Source of the DNA: Emmonsiellopsis sp. PD_33
Taxonomy: Eukaryota > Ascomycota > Eurotiomycetes > Onygenales > Ajellomycetaceae
Assembly (NCBI GenBank): GCA_032988165.1
Contig: JANTQF010000151.1
Span: 17,677 to 81,676 of the forward strand
Direction of reading: 5' to 3'
DNA: 64,000 nucleotides
Shown piece after piece: positions 1-13,814 of the stretch. The notes under the pieces are model-generated. The model saw only the letters and a list, made by a program, of their open reading frames with translations. It did not search any database and had not been told where the DNA came from. How positions within the stretch are numbered: the stretch's first letter is position 1; each line of letters opens with the position of its first letter. The position numbers and the translations under genes were made by a program.

Positions 1-3000
1 AAATAGAGCTGCACATTCACCTGCTGAGAAAAGGTATTCTTCAAGATATTACTAATAAAATAAATATACCTCCTGCTAGGCCTAAAGTCACACTCAGAGA
101 GCAACATCTCACCCCATTCAGCTCAGCTATCCTTACAGATTAACTCAGTGCCAAGTAGTACCTTATTTCACATTGCACTGCAGCTAATACCCATGGAGTC
201 TCCAGAGACCTCAAATATAACTCTAACTGATGAAGAACAAGCCTCACAACTACCATCTATTAGACAGTCAGATAATATGTCAAATATGAATAGCACTTCA
301 GCTACTATAGGTACTACTGATGAATCCACTAATAATACAGACTTCATCCTGCATTAGATGCAAACTCTATAGGAATTGCTCTCTCACATTAGGGCTATTA
401 CTACTCAGCTGGTACCAGCCCAGCCACTAGTACAGCCTCCACCTGCACCACTAATCTTAACTGCTCCATGGAAACTCCAGAACATCAGTTTTTTCTACCT
501 CAATGCACTGACATCATGGGGCCATGATGATGTTATTAATAAGAAAGGCAAGATATATTACTAGGACATCCATGCATTTACTAACTAGCTTAAGGTTACC
601 ACTCTAATCAGGAATGCAGTAAGAATCCAACAAAATTTAAATTTATACCTCAAAAGAGAAGTAGAATTCTGATGGAATTAGAAGCTTAATAATATTACTC
701 ACATAGATCTTATTATAACTAATAATGAAGTAAAAGAGTGGATCAAGATTCTCTAACAGCAATTCCACATTAAGAGTAATCAAGCACTATGAAAGCTCAA
801 TGAGATAAAATACTCACTTCAAAATCTCTATAATAAGTATAGTCTAATCTCCTATATTTTGAATATGTCTTCAGCTGCTAAACACTGCAGCCAAGAAGAT
901 ACTGAGTATGCCCAGGTCCTACATGCATGAAACAACCTGAATGTTACCTTGCAAGCTACTATTAATGAGCTAGAAGAGGACATAATCATTAAAGAATTTA
1001 CTGAGATTATTTGCTGCAAGTAGACCAACTGGACAGATTGATTTGCAAGTAATGATTAATATATAAATAGTATATATAATCAGTGCAGATTCTATCATAA
1101 TAACTTTACCCCTCAGAATAATTACTGTAAATGTGGTAGAGAATTATATCCCTATCAGTTTGAATAGCTTACTTATTAATACCAGTCTAGATATCAGGCA
1201 CAGAATTATGCCAATAAATAGTATTATAGCTACAGTGGAAATAACAATCAATATGATGGTAATAATAATTAATATAGTAGCTGCTATAACCAGCATAATA
1301 GAAACTATCAAGGTAAAGCCCAGTAAGATCATCTCAAACTGCTAGCTCCAAAGCAACAGCTTCAGCTACCAGCACCTAAGGGTACTCCTAACACTAACTT
1401 GCCTGGCAGGCAGCTATGGAATCAGCAGCCACACAAACAAGTAGCATTCCACACTGACCCCAAAGAATTAGAGGAGTTCACAGAAGATCTATATGGCTAG
1501 AAGGCAGAATTCAACTTCTACTACAATAAGTTAAAAATGCCTATAGATGATTCACAGAAATAATCATACAATAATGATACATATAACCTGGAAGTAAATA
1601 TATTCCATGCAGATCCCACAACAGCCACCTATTATAACTATAGTGAGGCCTTTAATTCACATAACAATCTATATAAACACTTGAAAATTTGTATAGTAAC
1701 TCCACAGGCCTTCCATGCAAGCTCTGACTGTACACCTCAAGTGATAGTATCTCAGCAGCCAGCTAACTTAGATATACCTTATGATTATGCATTCTGCAAC
1801 TAAAAATATACTACTATCATGACATTCTACTAGGATGCCTTCAAGCCACTACTAATATGTGTAGACTCTGACTGCATAATGATATTCATAAGTAAGAAGT
1901 TTCTTGAGCAGCAATGTGACAAGATATTATGCCTATCATGCCTGTGAATACTAATTAAAGACATTAGAGACTCTATAGAATCCTCTAAAATGATTATAAT
2001 TTCATTCACATTACTAGTAATTTTACCAAATAAAGAACATACATCAGTACTCACCTAGATCTCAGTGGAGACATATGTCATTAACAACCTTCATGTCAAC
2101 CTGCTGCTCAGTATAGATAACATGGCACTGAAGGACATCACCATAGATTTAGATAAGAGAATACTATAAATAAAGTTATATGAAGATGCAGAAGTTAGGA
2201 TTTCAGTGACATCAAAGAAAGATCATTAAATTATCAGATTAATATATTTAGATGTTAAAGTCATCATTTTGCCCAGATTAGAAGTAAAAATTCCCCTCAG
2301 ATGTCATCTTGGGAAAGAGGAATATCTACCAACAGATAGGGACTATATCTTTGACCCTGTCATGTCACTACTTCAGGCATATATGCAAATTATAGATCAT
2401 AATCTCCTATTTACTCATATCATCAACAACATAGATAGGCAGGTTATAATCCCATAGAGATCCCATATTAGCACTCTAAGAGAATATGATGCTACTAGCA
2501 TATATTTAGTTAACCTCACAGTAGAGCTATTAGCTCTCAACCTCTCTAGACAATAGCCCTAATAGGAGCTGAATGGCAATCTAGATATATCAGGATTAAT
2601 GAAGGAATCCCTGCATGCCATCAATATCAATCTCATAGAGGTGGAAGTAAAACTACCTAATAGTATAACAATCTATGATGATGAGGAGACTACAAAATAC
2701 TTTATGCAGATTTGCAATGAATTCTCTGAAATCTGAGAAGATTATAATAATATTATAGACCTACTAGAGGATGAGTAGATGTAAATTCCTCTCTTACTAC
2801 TAAAGAATTGCAAGCTTCAGATCCAAGTCAAGGTATATCCTCTAGGCCAGAAGGACCATAAAGTCATAGATGAGCTCTTCAATAAATTATATATCTAAGG
2901 ACACATGGAATGGGCAACAGATCACACCCCCTCAGGATACTCAATGTTTATAGTATAAAAGAAGGTTAATGAAGTATGAAAAGGCTATCCTGTAATTAAT

Positions 3001-5880
3001 GTTAGAGAACTGAATAAGATAGTTGAGTCTGATGTATACCTAATGACATAGCAGACAGAGATCATCAACTTCATGAAAGAATATCACTATATCACTATCC
3101 TTAACTATATGAGCTTCTTCTATCAATGGAGAGTCTACCATGACCACTAACAATACTTGTTAGTTGTATTACACTGTGGATAAGAGATCTCTTTAGTAGT
3201 AATAATAAAATATATAAACTCTTCAGTGTATGTACAGTGCAAGATTGATCTCTTCCTAAAGAAGTTCAAGAAGTTCATCTACTATTACATTGATGACCTA
3301 GTTATTATGAGTATCACCATGGAAAAACATGATAAATACCTGAGAAAGATCTTTACTTTGTTTCATAATAAGAATATAATCATCAACCTGAAAAAGGTAT
3401 TTATTAGTTTTCCTTCAGTCAGATTGCTAGAGCATAAGGTCTCATCTCTGAATCTCATACTAATAGAGGATTAGATCACTACACTAGTAAGAATTACATT
3501 CTCAAGAAATCTGAAGGACCTGGAAACTTACCTTGATATAATAGAATAGCTGTAAAACTACATACTCTTTTATATCTATCATGCAGAGCCCCTATAGGCA
3601 TGTAAGATAATGCTCCTCAAGAATGTATTAGTGAAAGAAAGACTGTAAACCCAATTCTCCACCCAAATACCCCTTGAAAAGCCCACAGAAAAAGAAGAGA
3701 AGACTTTCAATGACATATAAGTAGTATTTGTCAAGAGTCTGTTTCTAGTACATCATGATAGCATGTAATACCTTTTCTTTGATATCAATACTTCTAAATA
3801 GAGAGGCTTTGAGGTGATGATATTCTATGTAAAATCAGAATAAATATTACTCAAGAAGATATAGTATGAGAAAACCTCAGACTTTAAGATTTTATCTCCA
3901 TCAATCATGATAGAGCTCATTATATTCCTCTTCAAAATTCTTATATCAGTAGAAACTAGATACTGGCTAACTGAACTGAAGGTCACATGTCTGGTCTGAG
4001 CACTCAAGAAAGTGTGATACATGATTAAGGCTATAAAACTTCCAGTGATTATATATACTAATCATTCAGCCACACTATAAATTATCAGACAGATATCACT
4101 GATCACCTCTTTTACAGATAAGCTCAACTTAAGGCTCATTCAAGCTACTCAATACATACAGCAATTCAACCTATAAATATTTTATAAACCTGGCTGCACA
4201 TATATCATTTCAGATGCCCTGTCTTGATTGCAGTCAGATGCACCTATAAATCAGGATGAGCTTCTAGAAGACTTGGCTGCTAAGACTATAGATGCATTTT
4301 TAGTAAATTATATGGCTATAGTAGTTATAATGTCCCTATAGTTCTAGTAAAGACTTCTAAATGCCTATCAGCAAGACTCAAGGCTAGCCACAATTTTGAA
4401 AGTCATAAAAGCAAATAGTGCATTGCCCATGGAAAATTAATCCAGACTACTATACTACATCAATTCTGATGATAACCTACTATATTATGATCATAAAGAC
4501 ACTATACAGCTCTGCATTTCTCAGCCCCTCATTGGTGATATCATTAAGATTACATACTCAGACACACACCTTAGATCACAGCAGATTATAGAGAAGTTAA
4601 ATGAGTTATTCATCTACAAGAAAACTCACCTTATTAAAGAATATATCTATTATTATCTTAGCTGCCTCTAGAACATTACCCATTATCATAAACTATATAG
4701 CACATTGCAGCTAATCATTACAGAGCTATCTCTATTCTATATCATTACAATTAACATTGTCCTTGATCTTTCCAAAGGACAATTCAATATCAGTATAATC
4801 ATTACTTGTAAAGTAAGTAAGAGGACAGCCTTCATCTCAGGACATCAGAATTAGAATGTAGAATTCTGAGCTAAGTCATTCATTAAGTAGCTGATAATAG
4901 ATGACTAGGGCATATCATCTTATATCATTTTAGATAGAGATAGGAAGTTCCTCAGTCAATTCTGAGCAATAATCTTTAAGTTCCTTAAGGTAGAACTTCT
5001 CTATACTATAGTTTACTACCCTCAAGCAGATAGCCAATCAGAGATTATAAATTAGATGTATGAAATCACTCTCTAACACATAATTATAGCACTGAAAGAT
5101 TCACAGCAATGAGAGGACTTAGTTCTTTTACTCTAAATACTCTTTAATAGTGTCATAGCATCAGCAATGGGGATATCCCTCTATTAATACATGTATAGCT
5201 AAAAGCTCAAATCACCACTCCAGCTAGCACAGACTTTTCAAAATCAGGATTCTCAGAACTTCTCTAGCTGCCTTGATGCAAATAAAGCACTCCACACAGT
5301 AGTAATATTCATAAAGAAGTATTATAATAAGAAGTACACCTCAAGGTTCTTCATCACAGGTGATAGAGTCCTTCTCTAAATTAGTAAAGACTATAACATA
5401 CCTCTACTCCAAGCTTATGACAAGTTTGCCCCTTAATATGCAGGTCCCTTCACAGTCCTCTACCAGATTGATAGTCTTACCTATCTCCTGAACCTCTCAG
5501 TGTACTTCTAGGTACACTTCATAATATCCATTACTCACTTAGAACCTGCCCCCCAGGAAGAGGACCCCTTCAAGTGCACCCTACTAGCATCAGGCCCTGT
5601 AGTGATGGAAGGTGATACATCAGAATAGCAATCATATGAACTCAAGAAAATACTAGTAAAATAGACTAAGAACCTTAAATGTGGCATAAAGGTTGAATAT
5701 CTCATGCAATGGAAAGAGTATAGATCAGAAGAGAACTAGTAGTACCCTGTGCATGTCCTACTAAATGCAAAAGAACTCATATGATAGTATGAGTGTGAAC
5801 AAGAAGAATCCTGTTTGCTGTTGATCCTGCAATAATGAGGCTAACCCCTAAAGATAGTAGCCTAGAAATTCTAAATCCTC
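1..5880 (+). mobile_element. Ty3/gypsy-type LTR retrotransposon, mutated, 5' end outside window
   Basis: Domain order read through stops is gag-like region, reverse transcriptase, RNase H, integrase and chromodomain, which is the Ty3/gypsy (chromovirus-like) order. A zinc-knuckle-like Cys pattern lies near 1,090-1,140. The gag part (1 to about 2,700) is too mutated for domain limits. The left LTR is not in the window and I could not define the right one; the region after the chromodomain (about 5,800-6,200) may hold it. Many in-frame TAG/TAA/TGA mean that it cannot encode a working polyprotein. Confidence 0.8.
2760..5800 (+). pseudogene. gypsy pol relic (RT, RNase H, integrase, chromodomain)
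   Basis: The reverse transcriptase covers roughly 2,800-3,480, with the catalytic Y-I-D-D at about 3,286-3,297 inside a short open stretch (3,226-3,474). RNase H spans about 3,700-4,240 and ends in a recognisable 'YKPG..YIISDALS' segment. Integrase spans about 4,540-5,500: a His/Cys zinc region, then a core with 'LDRDRKFLSQF' (about 4,930-4,960) and 'YYPQADSQSE' (about 5,020-5,045). A chromodomain-like 'YLMQWKEY' follows at about 5,696-5,720. Stops lie mostly at Trp, Gln or Arg positions, as RIP would produce. Confidence 0.8.
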
Positions 5881-6264
5881 ATAAATAAACCTAAAAGTGC
5901 TTTTCAGTTTCCCCTATATAAGTAGAGATTATGAGATTATATCCACAGAATTTCCATACTCCTATTTGTTATTAAAAGCCCCCCATGCCTGGACTATCAC
6001 TATTCACTATGGAATGTTTATTACTCTATTAGAATTATACTATCTTACATTAGTTGTATCCCATTCACCTATATGTCTTTCACTAGTCTTACCTCTATTC
6101 ACTTGTATGTATAAGCCCTTACTTATAGATGTACTACCTCAATTGACTTCAGTCACTCTACCCACTATAGACACTGAACCACAGAATATAAAACTTCCAT
6201 AGCAAATACTATTGTTAGAGCACATTTCTAAGCTAATATTCACCACATACATGAAAGACTCATC

Positions 6265-8330
6265 ACAATGAACCTCTCAACCTTCTAGCCTACTTACTCT
6301 TATACTTATTGCTATGGCAAATTCATCAATAATACTTCACTTAAATAAAGAAGATATATAAATCCTCTAACTGACTTCTATCAGCCTATTCAATCTACTA
6401 ACTCCCAACATCTTCATAGTAATTCAGAAGACCACACATAGAACATCCAGCCTGCCCATTCATCTACTAGTAAATATCATGGAATCTCTAATAGCATGAC
6501 ATCCTTCAAGCACTTATAGTTAGCAGTACTTGATGACCCCCTCACCCTCACTCACATACTGAAGAAATAATATAAGACATCCACTTCAACTACAGGCTAG
6601 TCCAGTATAAAAGGAAAAGGCAAGATGGTAGCTCAGCAGGCTGAAGATAATAAAGCCATTGAAAATGTCAAGGCAATGAGTTATATAGAGAAGTATGCTA
6701 TAGAGTTTGTCACTAAGATGTACAAATACACTCTACCTCTAGAGATAATCTCCACTAAATTTATGAGCATACTTAAGGAAGTCATCAACAATATGAACAG
6801 GCAAGCTGCAAATTAAAACCTGCACAATAGCTGTTACATCTTCAAAGCACAAGAGTAATTAGAGAAACAGGCTGACAAGGAGCACAAGAAGGAAATGCTG
6901 TGAGTTATAGGTAATACTCTGCAATACTTACCTCTTAAGATATGTTTTGACCCAGAGAATGAATGCAACTTTGAGAGGCCATCACCTAATGCACTGTCAG
7001 CAGAGAATAAGGTGGAATCAAGAAAGCTCAAAATTAGAATGACTATTAATAGAATAAAGCTAAAGACAACTATAAACTGTAATATAGGAGACACCATGGA
7101 GATTTATAACTATAATAAATCTATATACCTGCATCTCACTGCAAAGAATCCAGGTTATGAGTATTGTGATTCACTGAGATGTCATCTTTGAGAGAATTAA
7201 GTACACTTTGACCTAATATATGCCATCAAGAACAATTATGATGCTACTGCCAAGTAAGTTCAGAGCTAATAGAATATAGATAAGATCATAGTAGAAAATA
7301 TATACTACATCTAACTTCATAATTAGCAAGTAAAAACTCATAACTGGGAAATCAATCTTTTGATCACTAAATGGCACCAAGGGAACACTACCATATTTCC
7401 CTCTAGTATAATTAAAAATCAAGTTAATAAGGCTGTGAACAACCTGCAGAAATAAAACAAAAAGAAGTATGTTAACTAGACTAAATTATATAATATTAAA
7501 TGCCTCTCAGCTAGTATAATTAGAAGCCAATATATTAGTTGCATAGATGCAGAGATTCTGCAGCACTTTCATGAAGAATAGAGACAGACAGATAGCCCAG
7601 TAGATATGACAGGTAACAGCTTCCCTAGTAAATGAACTGAGGAGAATGACTCTGACAGTAATATGCTCATGAAGTGACTCACTGCAAGCCCCTCTTATAC
7701 AGTTAGTATTGTCCTTATTATGGCTACTATCATGATCACATCATCCCACACTGCAAGTGCTAGTGCTCAGCAGTTAGACCTGCCCATGAACTTTCAAGCA
7801 ATTAAATGTGTTGTGACCCTCCACAATATAGACAGAGAAGATGCCCTTGAAGAGGTCAATCAGCTCCACACCATGGGAATATCCCACACTGAAATATGCA
7901 CACTGCCTGCTAATGAATTGCATCAGGCCATCAATAAGGTCCAAGCCTAAGCTCTCACCAAGGAGAAAGCTCAATATGATGCTGTAAAGAACAAAGCTAT
8001 CTACCTTATAATGATATTATATAATCTAGAGAAATGAGAAACTCAGTAGGTCACTTAGTAATATTACTGTATAGAAGTCACACATGCTATTATACTCAAC
8101 AAAAGTGTACAGAAGATTAATAAGGATATTAATACTATCATATAGATTAATAACTAAGGTGCTACTAAGTTTGCTGACAGCACATATCAAAAAGAGGCAA
8201 TCAAATGAGTTGTATGTTTACAGAACCTCCACTGCAAGAAGGTAGAAAGCACAGTTAACTTGTAGATAGATGAAGGTGTTATCTACTAGACTATACTTAA
8301 GATGCTATAGGCTAAACTAAAGAGTACACT
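6265..8330 (+). pseudogene. unassigned retroelement-like coding relic
   Basis: A long, mostly hydrophilic reading frame can be followed through scattered stops. Its longest open pieces are 6,625-6,816 and 7,720-7,950 (the latter reads MATIMITSSHTASASAQQLD and onward). Composition (Lys/Asn/Gln-rich, helical) suggests a gag-like protein of another element. I recognise no zinc knuckle, protease or polymerase. It sits between the gypsy chromodomain at 5.8 kb and an LTR-like stretch at 8.58 kb, so it may be a truncated element with that LTR as its 3' end. The family is unknown. Confidence 0.4.
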
Positions 8331-8576
8331 GAACAAGTTAGATGTGAAGATGAATGTAGAATAGATAAATGATTCTATTTATCAAGTTAGATGTAGAAGA
8401 TGAATGCTAAATGAATGAATAATTCTATTTACTCTATTAATATGTTTTCTTTTCTTTTCTTTTTTATGCTGAAACATCCTTTATGTTCTCTATCAAAATG
8501 TCCTTTACTTTTACTCTGTTAAGCCAGCATGGAAGTATCATGATGAGGGCATTGCATGCTTTTTGAAAGGGAGCAA

Positions 8577-8750
8577 TTATTATATGCCTATACTTCATGC
8601 CTGCACTCCATGCCATGGAGTAGCCAGTGTGCTTAGTCACACAGTTAGCTTAGTCAGGCCCTGAGGTATAAATACCCACAGGCAGCTCAGGAACCATAGA
8701 AATACAACCTTATTCTACACAATATTTTCATCTCAAGTTATCCTAATTAC
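8577..8750 (+). repeat. LTR-like sequence preceded by polypurine tract
   Basis: The purine run GAAAGGGAG at about 8,565-8,573 is followed by a stretch with a TATA-like GGTATAAATAC near 8,663-8,673 and an end at ...TTACA just before TGGACTCTCC (8,751). A purine tract, a TATA box and a TGG directly downstream are LTR hallmarks. The 3' end of the following gypsy element (near 13,510) does not resemble it, so it is not that element's partner LTR; it may be a solo LTR or the 3' LTR of the relic upstream. Boundaries are approximate. Confidence 0.4.
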
Positions 8751-11700
8751 ATGGACTCTCCACATAAAGATAATATCTCTTCTCAGAGCTTTAATGCTAA
8801 ATTCTAAAACTTCATTTAATAGCTTGCAAATAAAATCAATCTCATTGCTGAATAAAATTATATACCTACACTGACTCTAGCTTCTATTTTAATTCCTACT
8901 TACTTAATTACTTCTTTTGAGGACTTCCTGAGACACCCAAAAGAAAGACTTGCTACTCTTAAGAAATTCACAGGCAAACAAGTCTCTGAATATCCTGCTT
9001 GACATCTCAGTGTAGAGGTTAAAATTACTTTGAATAGTCTTACAATTAAATCTCCCACTGATCAGGCCTGATACATCTATATCTGACTCTCTAGCACTAT
9101 TATCATCTGATTTCACCCTTAGATGAAGGTTAATACTAAACTTATTTCTATAATTCTCAATGTTATTTTTAATTAGCTCAACATCTTTTTCTCTGACCCT
9201 TCAGTAGCCTAGAAGGCTCTAACCTGACTATATAGTGTTTGTCAGAAAACTAATTTGCTCTCCACTTTTCTTCTGAGATTTAATTAGAAGATTCTGGAAG
9301 TTAATAGCCAGCTATGAGATAATACTATTAAGAAAGCCCTACTTAAAAAAACTATTAAATTTAAACTCCTACAGTAGATCATTACCTTCATTGAACCCCC
9401 TATATATCTTAAATATTATATGAAGCTTTGTAGCATAGAGAACAACCTATCTGAGATTAAGGCCATTCAGAGCTGAATTCATGGTAGTATCTCTATCACC
9501 TCTAGAGAGGCCTTCCTTAAGATCTCTCTACTGAAGAATCTAAATGCTATAAACTGAATGTCTATAAAGCTCACTTGCATGAATGTATTCTACATTCTGA
9601 ATATAACTATCATCACTGTTGTTAACTGCTGTATCTGAGATATCTATATCAACTGTGATAAATCTGAGTATAGAGCTACTAATTACTATAAAACTTATAT
9701 TCTTCTGAAATTGCTCATATGGTCTGCAAACATACAAACTAAGCCTAAAGAGGAGGAAGACTTTGAAGATGCTAAATCAGACTTAGAAAAAAACTAGCTT
9801 TCATGTGAAATTGTGAGTAAAAGCTCCTAAAGTTAGATAGAAAGACCTTTGAGAAGAAAATGACTATTCTGATGATCCTTATATCTACTATAGTTAATTA
9901 TTCTTTTAATATGAATGCTATAATGAATAGTGATTATTATTACTATTTAATAATTTACTCTTGCATGATTAACTGTTATAACCTTCTGTGTATCCCAATT
10001 AATCTCTGAAAGATTGAAGGTGTCAATGGTGATACAGGTAGCTTTATATGAAATATAGTGAAGTTTAATGTTAATGTTAGTAAATTTCTCTAAGAAAATA
10101 CTTATATATATAAGATTGAGAATCTTCTATATAACTTCATACTAGGCTTATTATAACTATCTGAATATCAAGCCCTTATTAATACTTGCAACTAATATGT
10201 TATATTCCCTAGAGGCATTTATATCTCTGAAAAAGATGTTTATAAAACTACTAATTTTCATCAAATCTCTACTAACACCTATAACCTCCTCTGAAGCTGT
10301 AATTGAAAATTTAAGTTCTGATCTCCCATTGAAATCTTCACTACTAGCATGGCTGATATAGAGAAGGCCTTCTTATAGCTCTCTAAGAAGCTGAAGACTG
10401 ATCCTATAATAGTCCTCTCTCTATACTATTATAAATTCCTTAATATTTTTAACTATAAGGCTGCTAAGAAGCTCCTACTGTTCTGCAGTGTGCATGATTA
10501 CTATATTAAACTTAAGAAGATAGATGGTAAAGATCCTCAGCTACCCTAAGAACTACTATATAATATATTATATGATGAACTGCTTGTGCTCTGCAAGACC
10601 CTTAATGACCTTCTGAATAAGGGTTTCATCTGAGTTAGTAATTCACCTATGGGCACACCTGTACTCTTCACAAAAAAGCCAGGTAAAGGCCTCTAGTTCT
10701 ATGTTAACTATTAAGACCTTAACTGTTTCATCTAAAAAGATTATTACCTACTACTATTAATCAATAAGACTTTCAAATAGATTAGCTAAATTAAATAGTT
10801 TATAAAGTTAGATGTCATCTCTGCATTCTATAAGATCTAAATTGCAGAAGGAGATAAATAGCTAACTACCTTTTATATGAGATATAATTTATTTGAATGG
10901 ATAGTTACTCTTTTTAGCCTCATAAATACTCTGAGCACCTTCTAGAAATACATTAACTAGGCCTTATAAGACTATTTGAATGAATTTACTTCTATCTACC
11001 TCAATGACATTCTCATCTTTACTAATGAATCCTATAAGCAGCATTAAGAGTATGTCTGAAAAGTCCTCATCTACCTCTATAAACACAGTCTTCCAATTGA
11101 TATTAATAAATCTACCTTTAAAGTTCAAAAGATGACCTACCTTGACTTCATTATAGAGGTAGAAAAGGGAGTCTATATGAACTCTAAGAAGATTACTACT
11201 ATTCTTAAATGAGAGGTCTCTATAACTGTAAAAAGTATATGAGACTTTCTAGGATTTATAAATTTCTACTAATGCTTCATTTGGGATTTTTCTGATATTA
11301 TCTGATTACTGACTGATCTTACATGTAAAGACCAGTAGTTTCTATGGTCTAAGGAGGCAAATAAGACATTCATGTATCTTAAATAGATGTTTGTCTCTAC
11401 CTTGATGCTCATTGCATTTAACTCTAATTATCTAATAGTAGTTGAAACAGACTCTTCTGGTTATATTACAGATAGTACTCTCATGCAATGGGATGATGAA
11501 GGTGTCTTATAACTCTATATATTTATATTTAAAAAGCTCAGCCCTGCTGAAGCCAACTATAAGATTTATAATAAGAAACTTTTTATTATCATCTAATGTC
11601 TAGAAGAATAAAACTTCAAACTCTACAGTGTGAAAGACTTTGAAATTATTATAAATTATAAGAACCTCTAATATTTTATGATGATCTATAAACTCTTTAA

Positions 11701-13510
11701 ATACTAGATATACTGAGCTGAATTCCTCAGCTACTTTCATTTTATAATCTATTATTACTCTGATATAGAGAACTTCATGGCTGACATCCTCTTCTGATGT
11801 GAATAGAATATGCCTTCTAAAGACTCTAATATCTACTGAGCAAACTGTGAATAGAGACTATTAGATTCATAGATCTTCAAAGAATCTGAAATAACATTAC
11901 ATGAAATAATATATACCTCATCTATTATCCTGCTAATTATAACTATCTCATCCCTACTCTAAGGACTCTGAAATACTACTGCCATCTCTGATGAATGCTT
12001 TTAAATAATGATCTAAATTATCTGAGATAAAGCTTACTGTTTTCTACCTGAACTTCAAGTCTGTATTAATATTATTAAATGCTTTATAAGCTCTAACTTC
12101 TAACTATACTTCTAAAGGAGGTAGTAGGTTTCTGATTCAGAATTATTATACATCTAAATCATATAAGAAACTCATAATTCTTTGATGACTGACTATCTAG
12201 GCTGCAAAGTGCTTTACTGAATTTTATTTCAAAATTTCTACTAGCCTAATATATTTTAGAGTATCTGACAGTTTACCTGAAACTATAATGTCTGCCAATC
12301 TATCATTATCTAGTAGAACTACTATCAAGGTCTGCTTAAATCTTTTCTAATCCTTAAATATATTTAGTGTAATATTATCATTAATTTTACAGTAGACCTC
12401 CTCATGAGTAATAGCTGTAAGAATATTCTTATTATTATTAACTATCTTAGTAAAGATGTTATTCTTAAACCCTGTATGAAGATAGATATATCTATAGTGG
12501 CTAAAACCTTTCTTTAAAGTTTATTTTATTATTAGTATGATCTACCCCATATAATTATTTTGAACTATAAGACCTAGTTTATTAAAGCTATCTAAAGCTA
12601 AATCTACTAGCTTCTTAAGATCTTCTGATACCTCTTGACCATCTATCACCCTGAAACTAATAGCAGCACTAAATGTATAATTCAGATAATTAAGAACTAC
12701 CTCTGAAAGTTCTATTTGTATACTTAGAATGACTGGAATGAACTCCTCCTACATGCTAAACTTGCAATTAATAGCTGTAATGCTATTAGTACTGATATTA
12801 GTCTGTTTTTCCTCTTATATGATTATAATTTTAAAGTTTTTGATCTTACTGAATCATCTGAACCTTCCACTTTACTCTACAGTTCAATTCAAATCACAGA
12901 CATTATTGTCTTAAAACTTTAGTAAGCCTATAAGTAGGCTGAATCCTCCATGGCTAGCACTCAGTAGAATTAATAGAACCATATGAATGCCTGCCAAAAT
13001 CCTGCTAAATACTATAAGGTGGGTGATAAAGTCTGACTAGACCTCTGAAACATCACAATTAATTGCCTGTCTCACATGCTTGACTACTGATATGTCAAGT
13101 ACATTATCATTAAAGTCCTAAGAAATTATAACTACTACCTTAACATATTACTCAGAATCTACAATATATTTTATATGAATTTACTCTATAAAGCCTCTAT
13201 CAACCCATTCTTCTTATAAGAGATTACTGACTGGCATCTGCCTGGCATTATTAGAGAAGATAATAAGGTAGAATATGAGATTAAAGTCATTCTCAACTAC
13301 TACTACTATAAATAAGGATTTTAGTATCTAATGAAGTAACTTAAATATAAAGCCTCTTTATGAGAACTAATCTCTACCCTGTAAGACATTGCTGTACTTA
13401 CCTGTTATGAAGAGCTATATTTACTCAATAAGACTCTACTTGTACTATCTCACATCTGATTTTCTGACCCCTTCTAGCTGCCCTCCAAATCTGAATAGAG
13501 GGAGATAATA
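8751..13510 (+). mobile_element. second Ty3/gypsy-type LTR retrotransposon, mutated
   Basis: The gag-like frame begins near 8,751 and pol follows from about 10,160. The order protease-like, RT, RNase H, integrase, chromodomain is that of gypsy elements. A polypurine tract (AGAGGGAGATAATATG) at about 13,497-13,512 probably marks the start of a 3' LTR that runs into 13.5-13.8 kb; a TATATAAA lies at about 13,602-13,609. It differs in sequence from the element at 1-5.9 kb, so two gypsy families are stacked here. Stops throughout make it non-autonomous. Confidence 0.8.
10160..13430 (+). pseudogene. gypsy pol relic of second element
   Basis: The RT runs from about 10,600 to 11,170: 'TPVLFTKKPGKGL', then 'FYVNY', and the catalytic motif Y-L-N-D at 10,997-11,008, so the first Asp of the usual YLDD is now Asn (GAC/GAT to AAC/AAT, a G-to-A change). 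RNase H covers about 11,400-11,830, ending near 'ENFMADILF'. The integrase covers about 11,990-12,950. A chromodomain-like tail with 'YEIKVILNYYY' lies near 13,270-13,310. Frequent TAG/TAA/TGA interrupt all domains. Confidence 0.75.
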
Positions 13511-13814
13511 TGAAGGGCTATACTCTTATACTTTATATCTATAGCTTGCCTGAATTTCATCTGATCTCTAACTGCCCAATCAGATGCCTCTGACTGGGCC
13601 TTTATATAAACATTTATTTACTCTAACCTTATGTAATTTCCTTCTATTTATATTGTATGATCTCATAATTCCTTTTCCTTTTTCCTTCCTTTCTCTAGTG
13701 ATTATAATTTTGATTCTAGTATATAGCTTGCACAATCCACTTATCAGAGTGCACCCATTACAGTATAGTATATTTAATGTATTTACTAGAGATTATATTT
13801 AATTTATTGAAGTC

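Noticed and set aside
5897..6202. 101-codon hydrophobic frame in the repeat block
   Set aside because: Lies where a gypsy 3' LTR is expected; AT-rich sequence yields Leu/Ile/Tyr-rich frames by composition.
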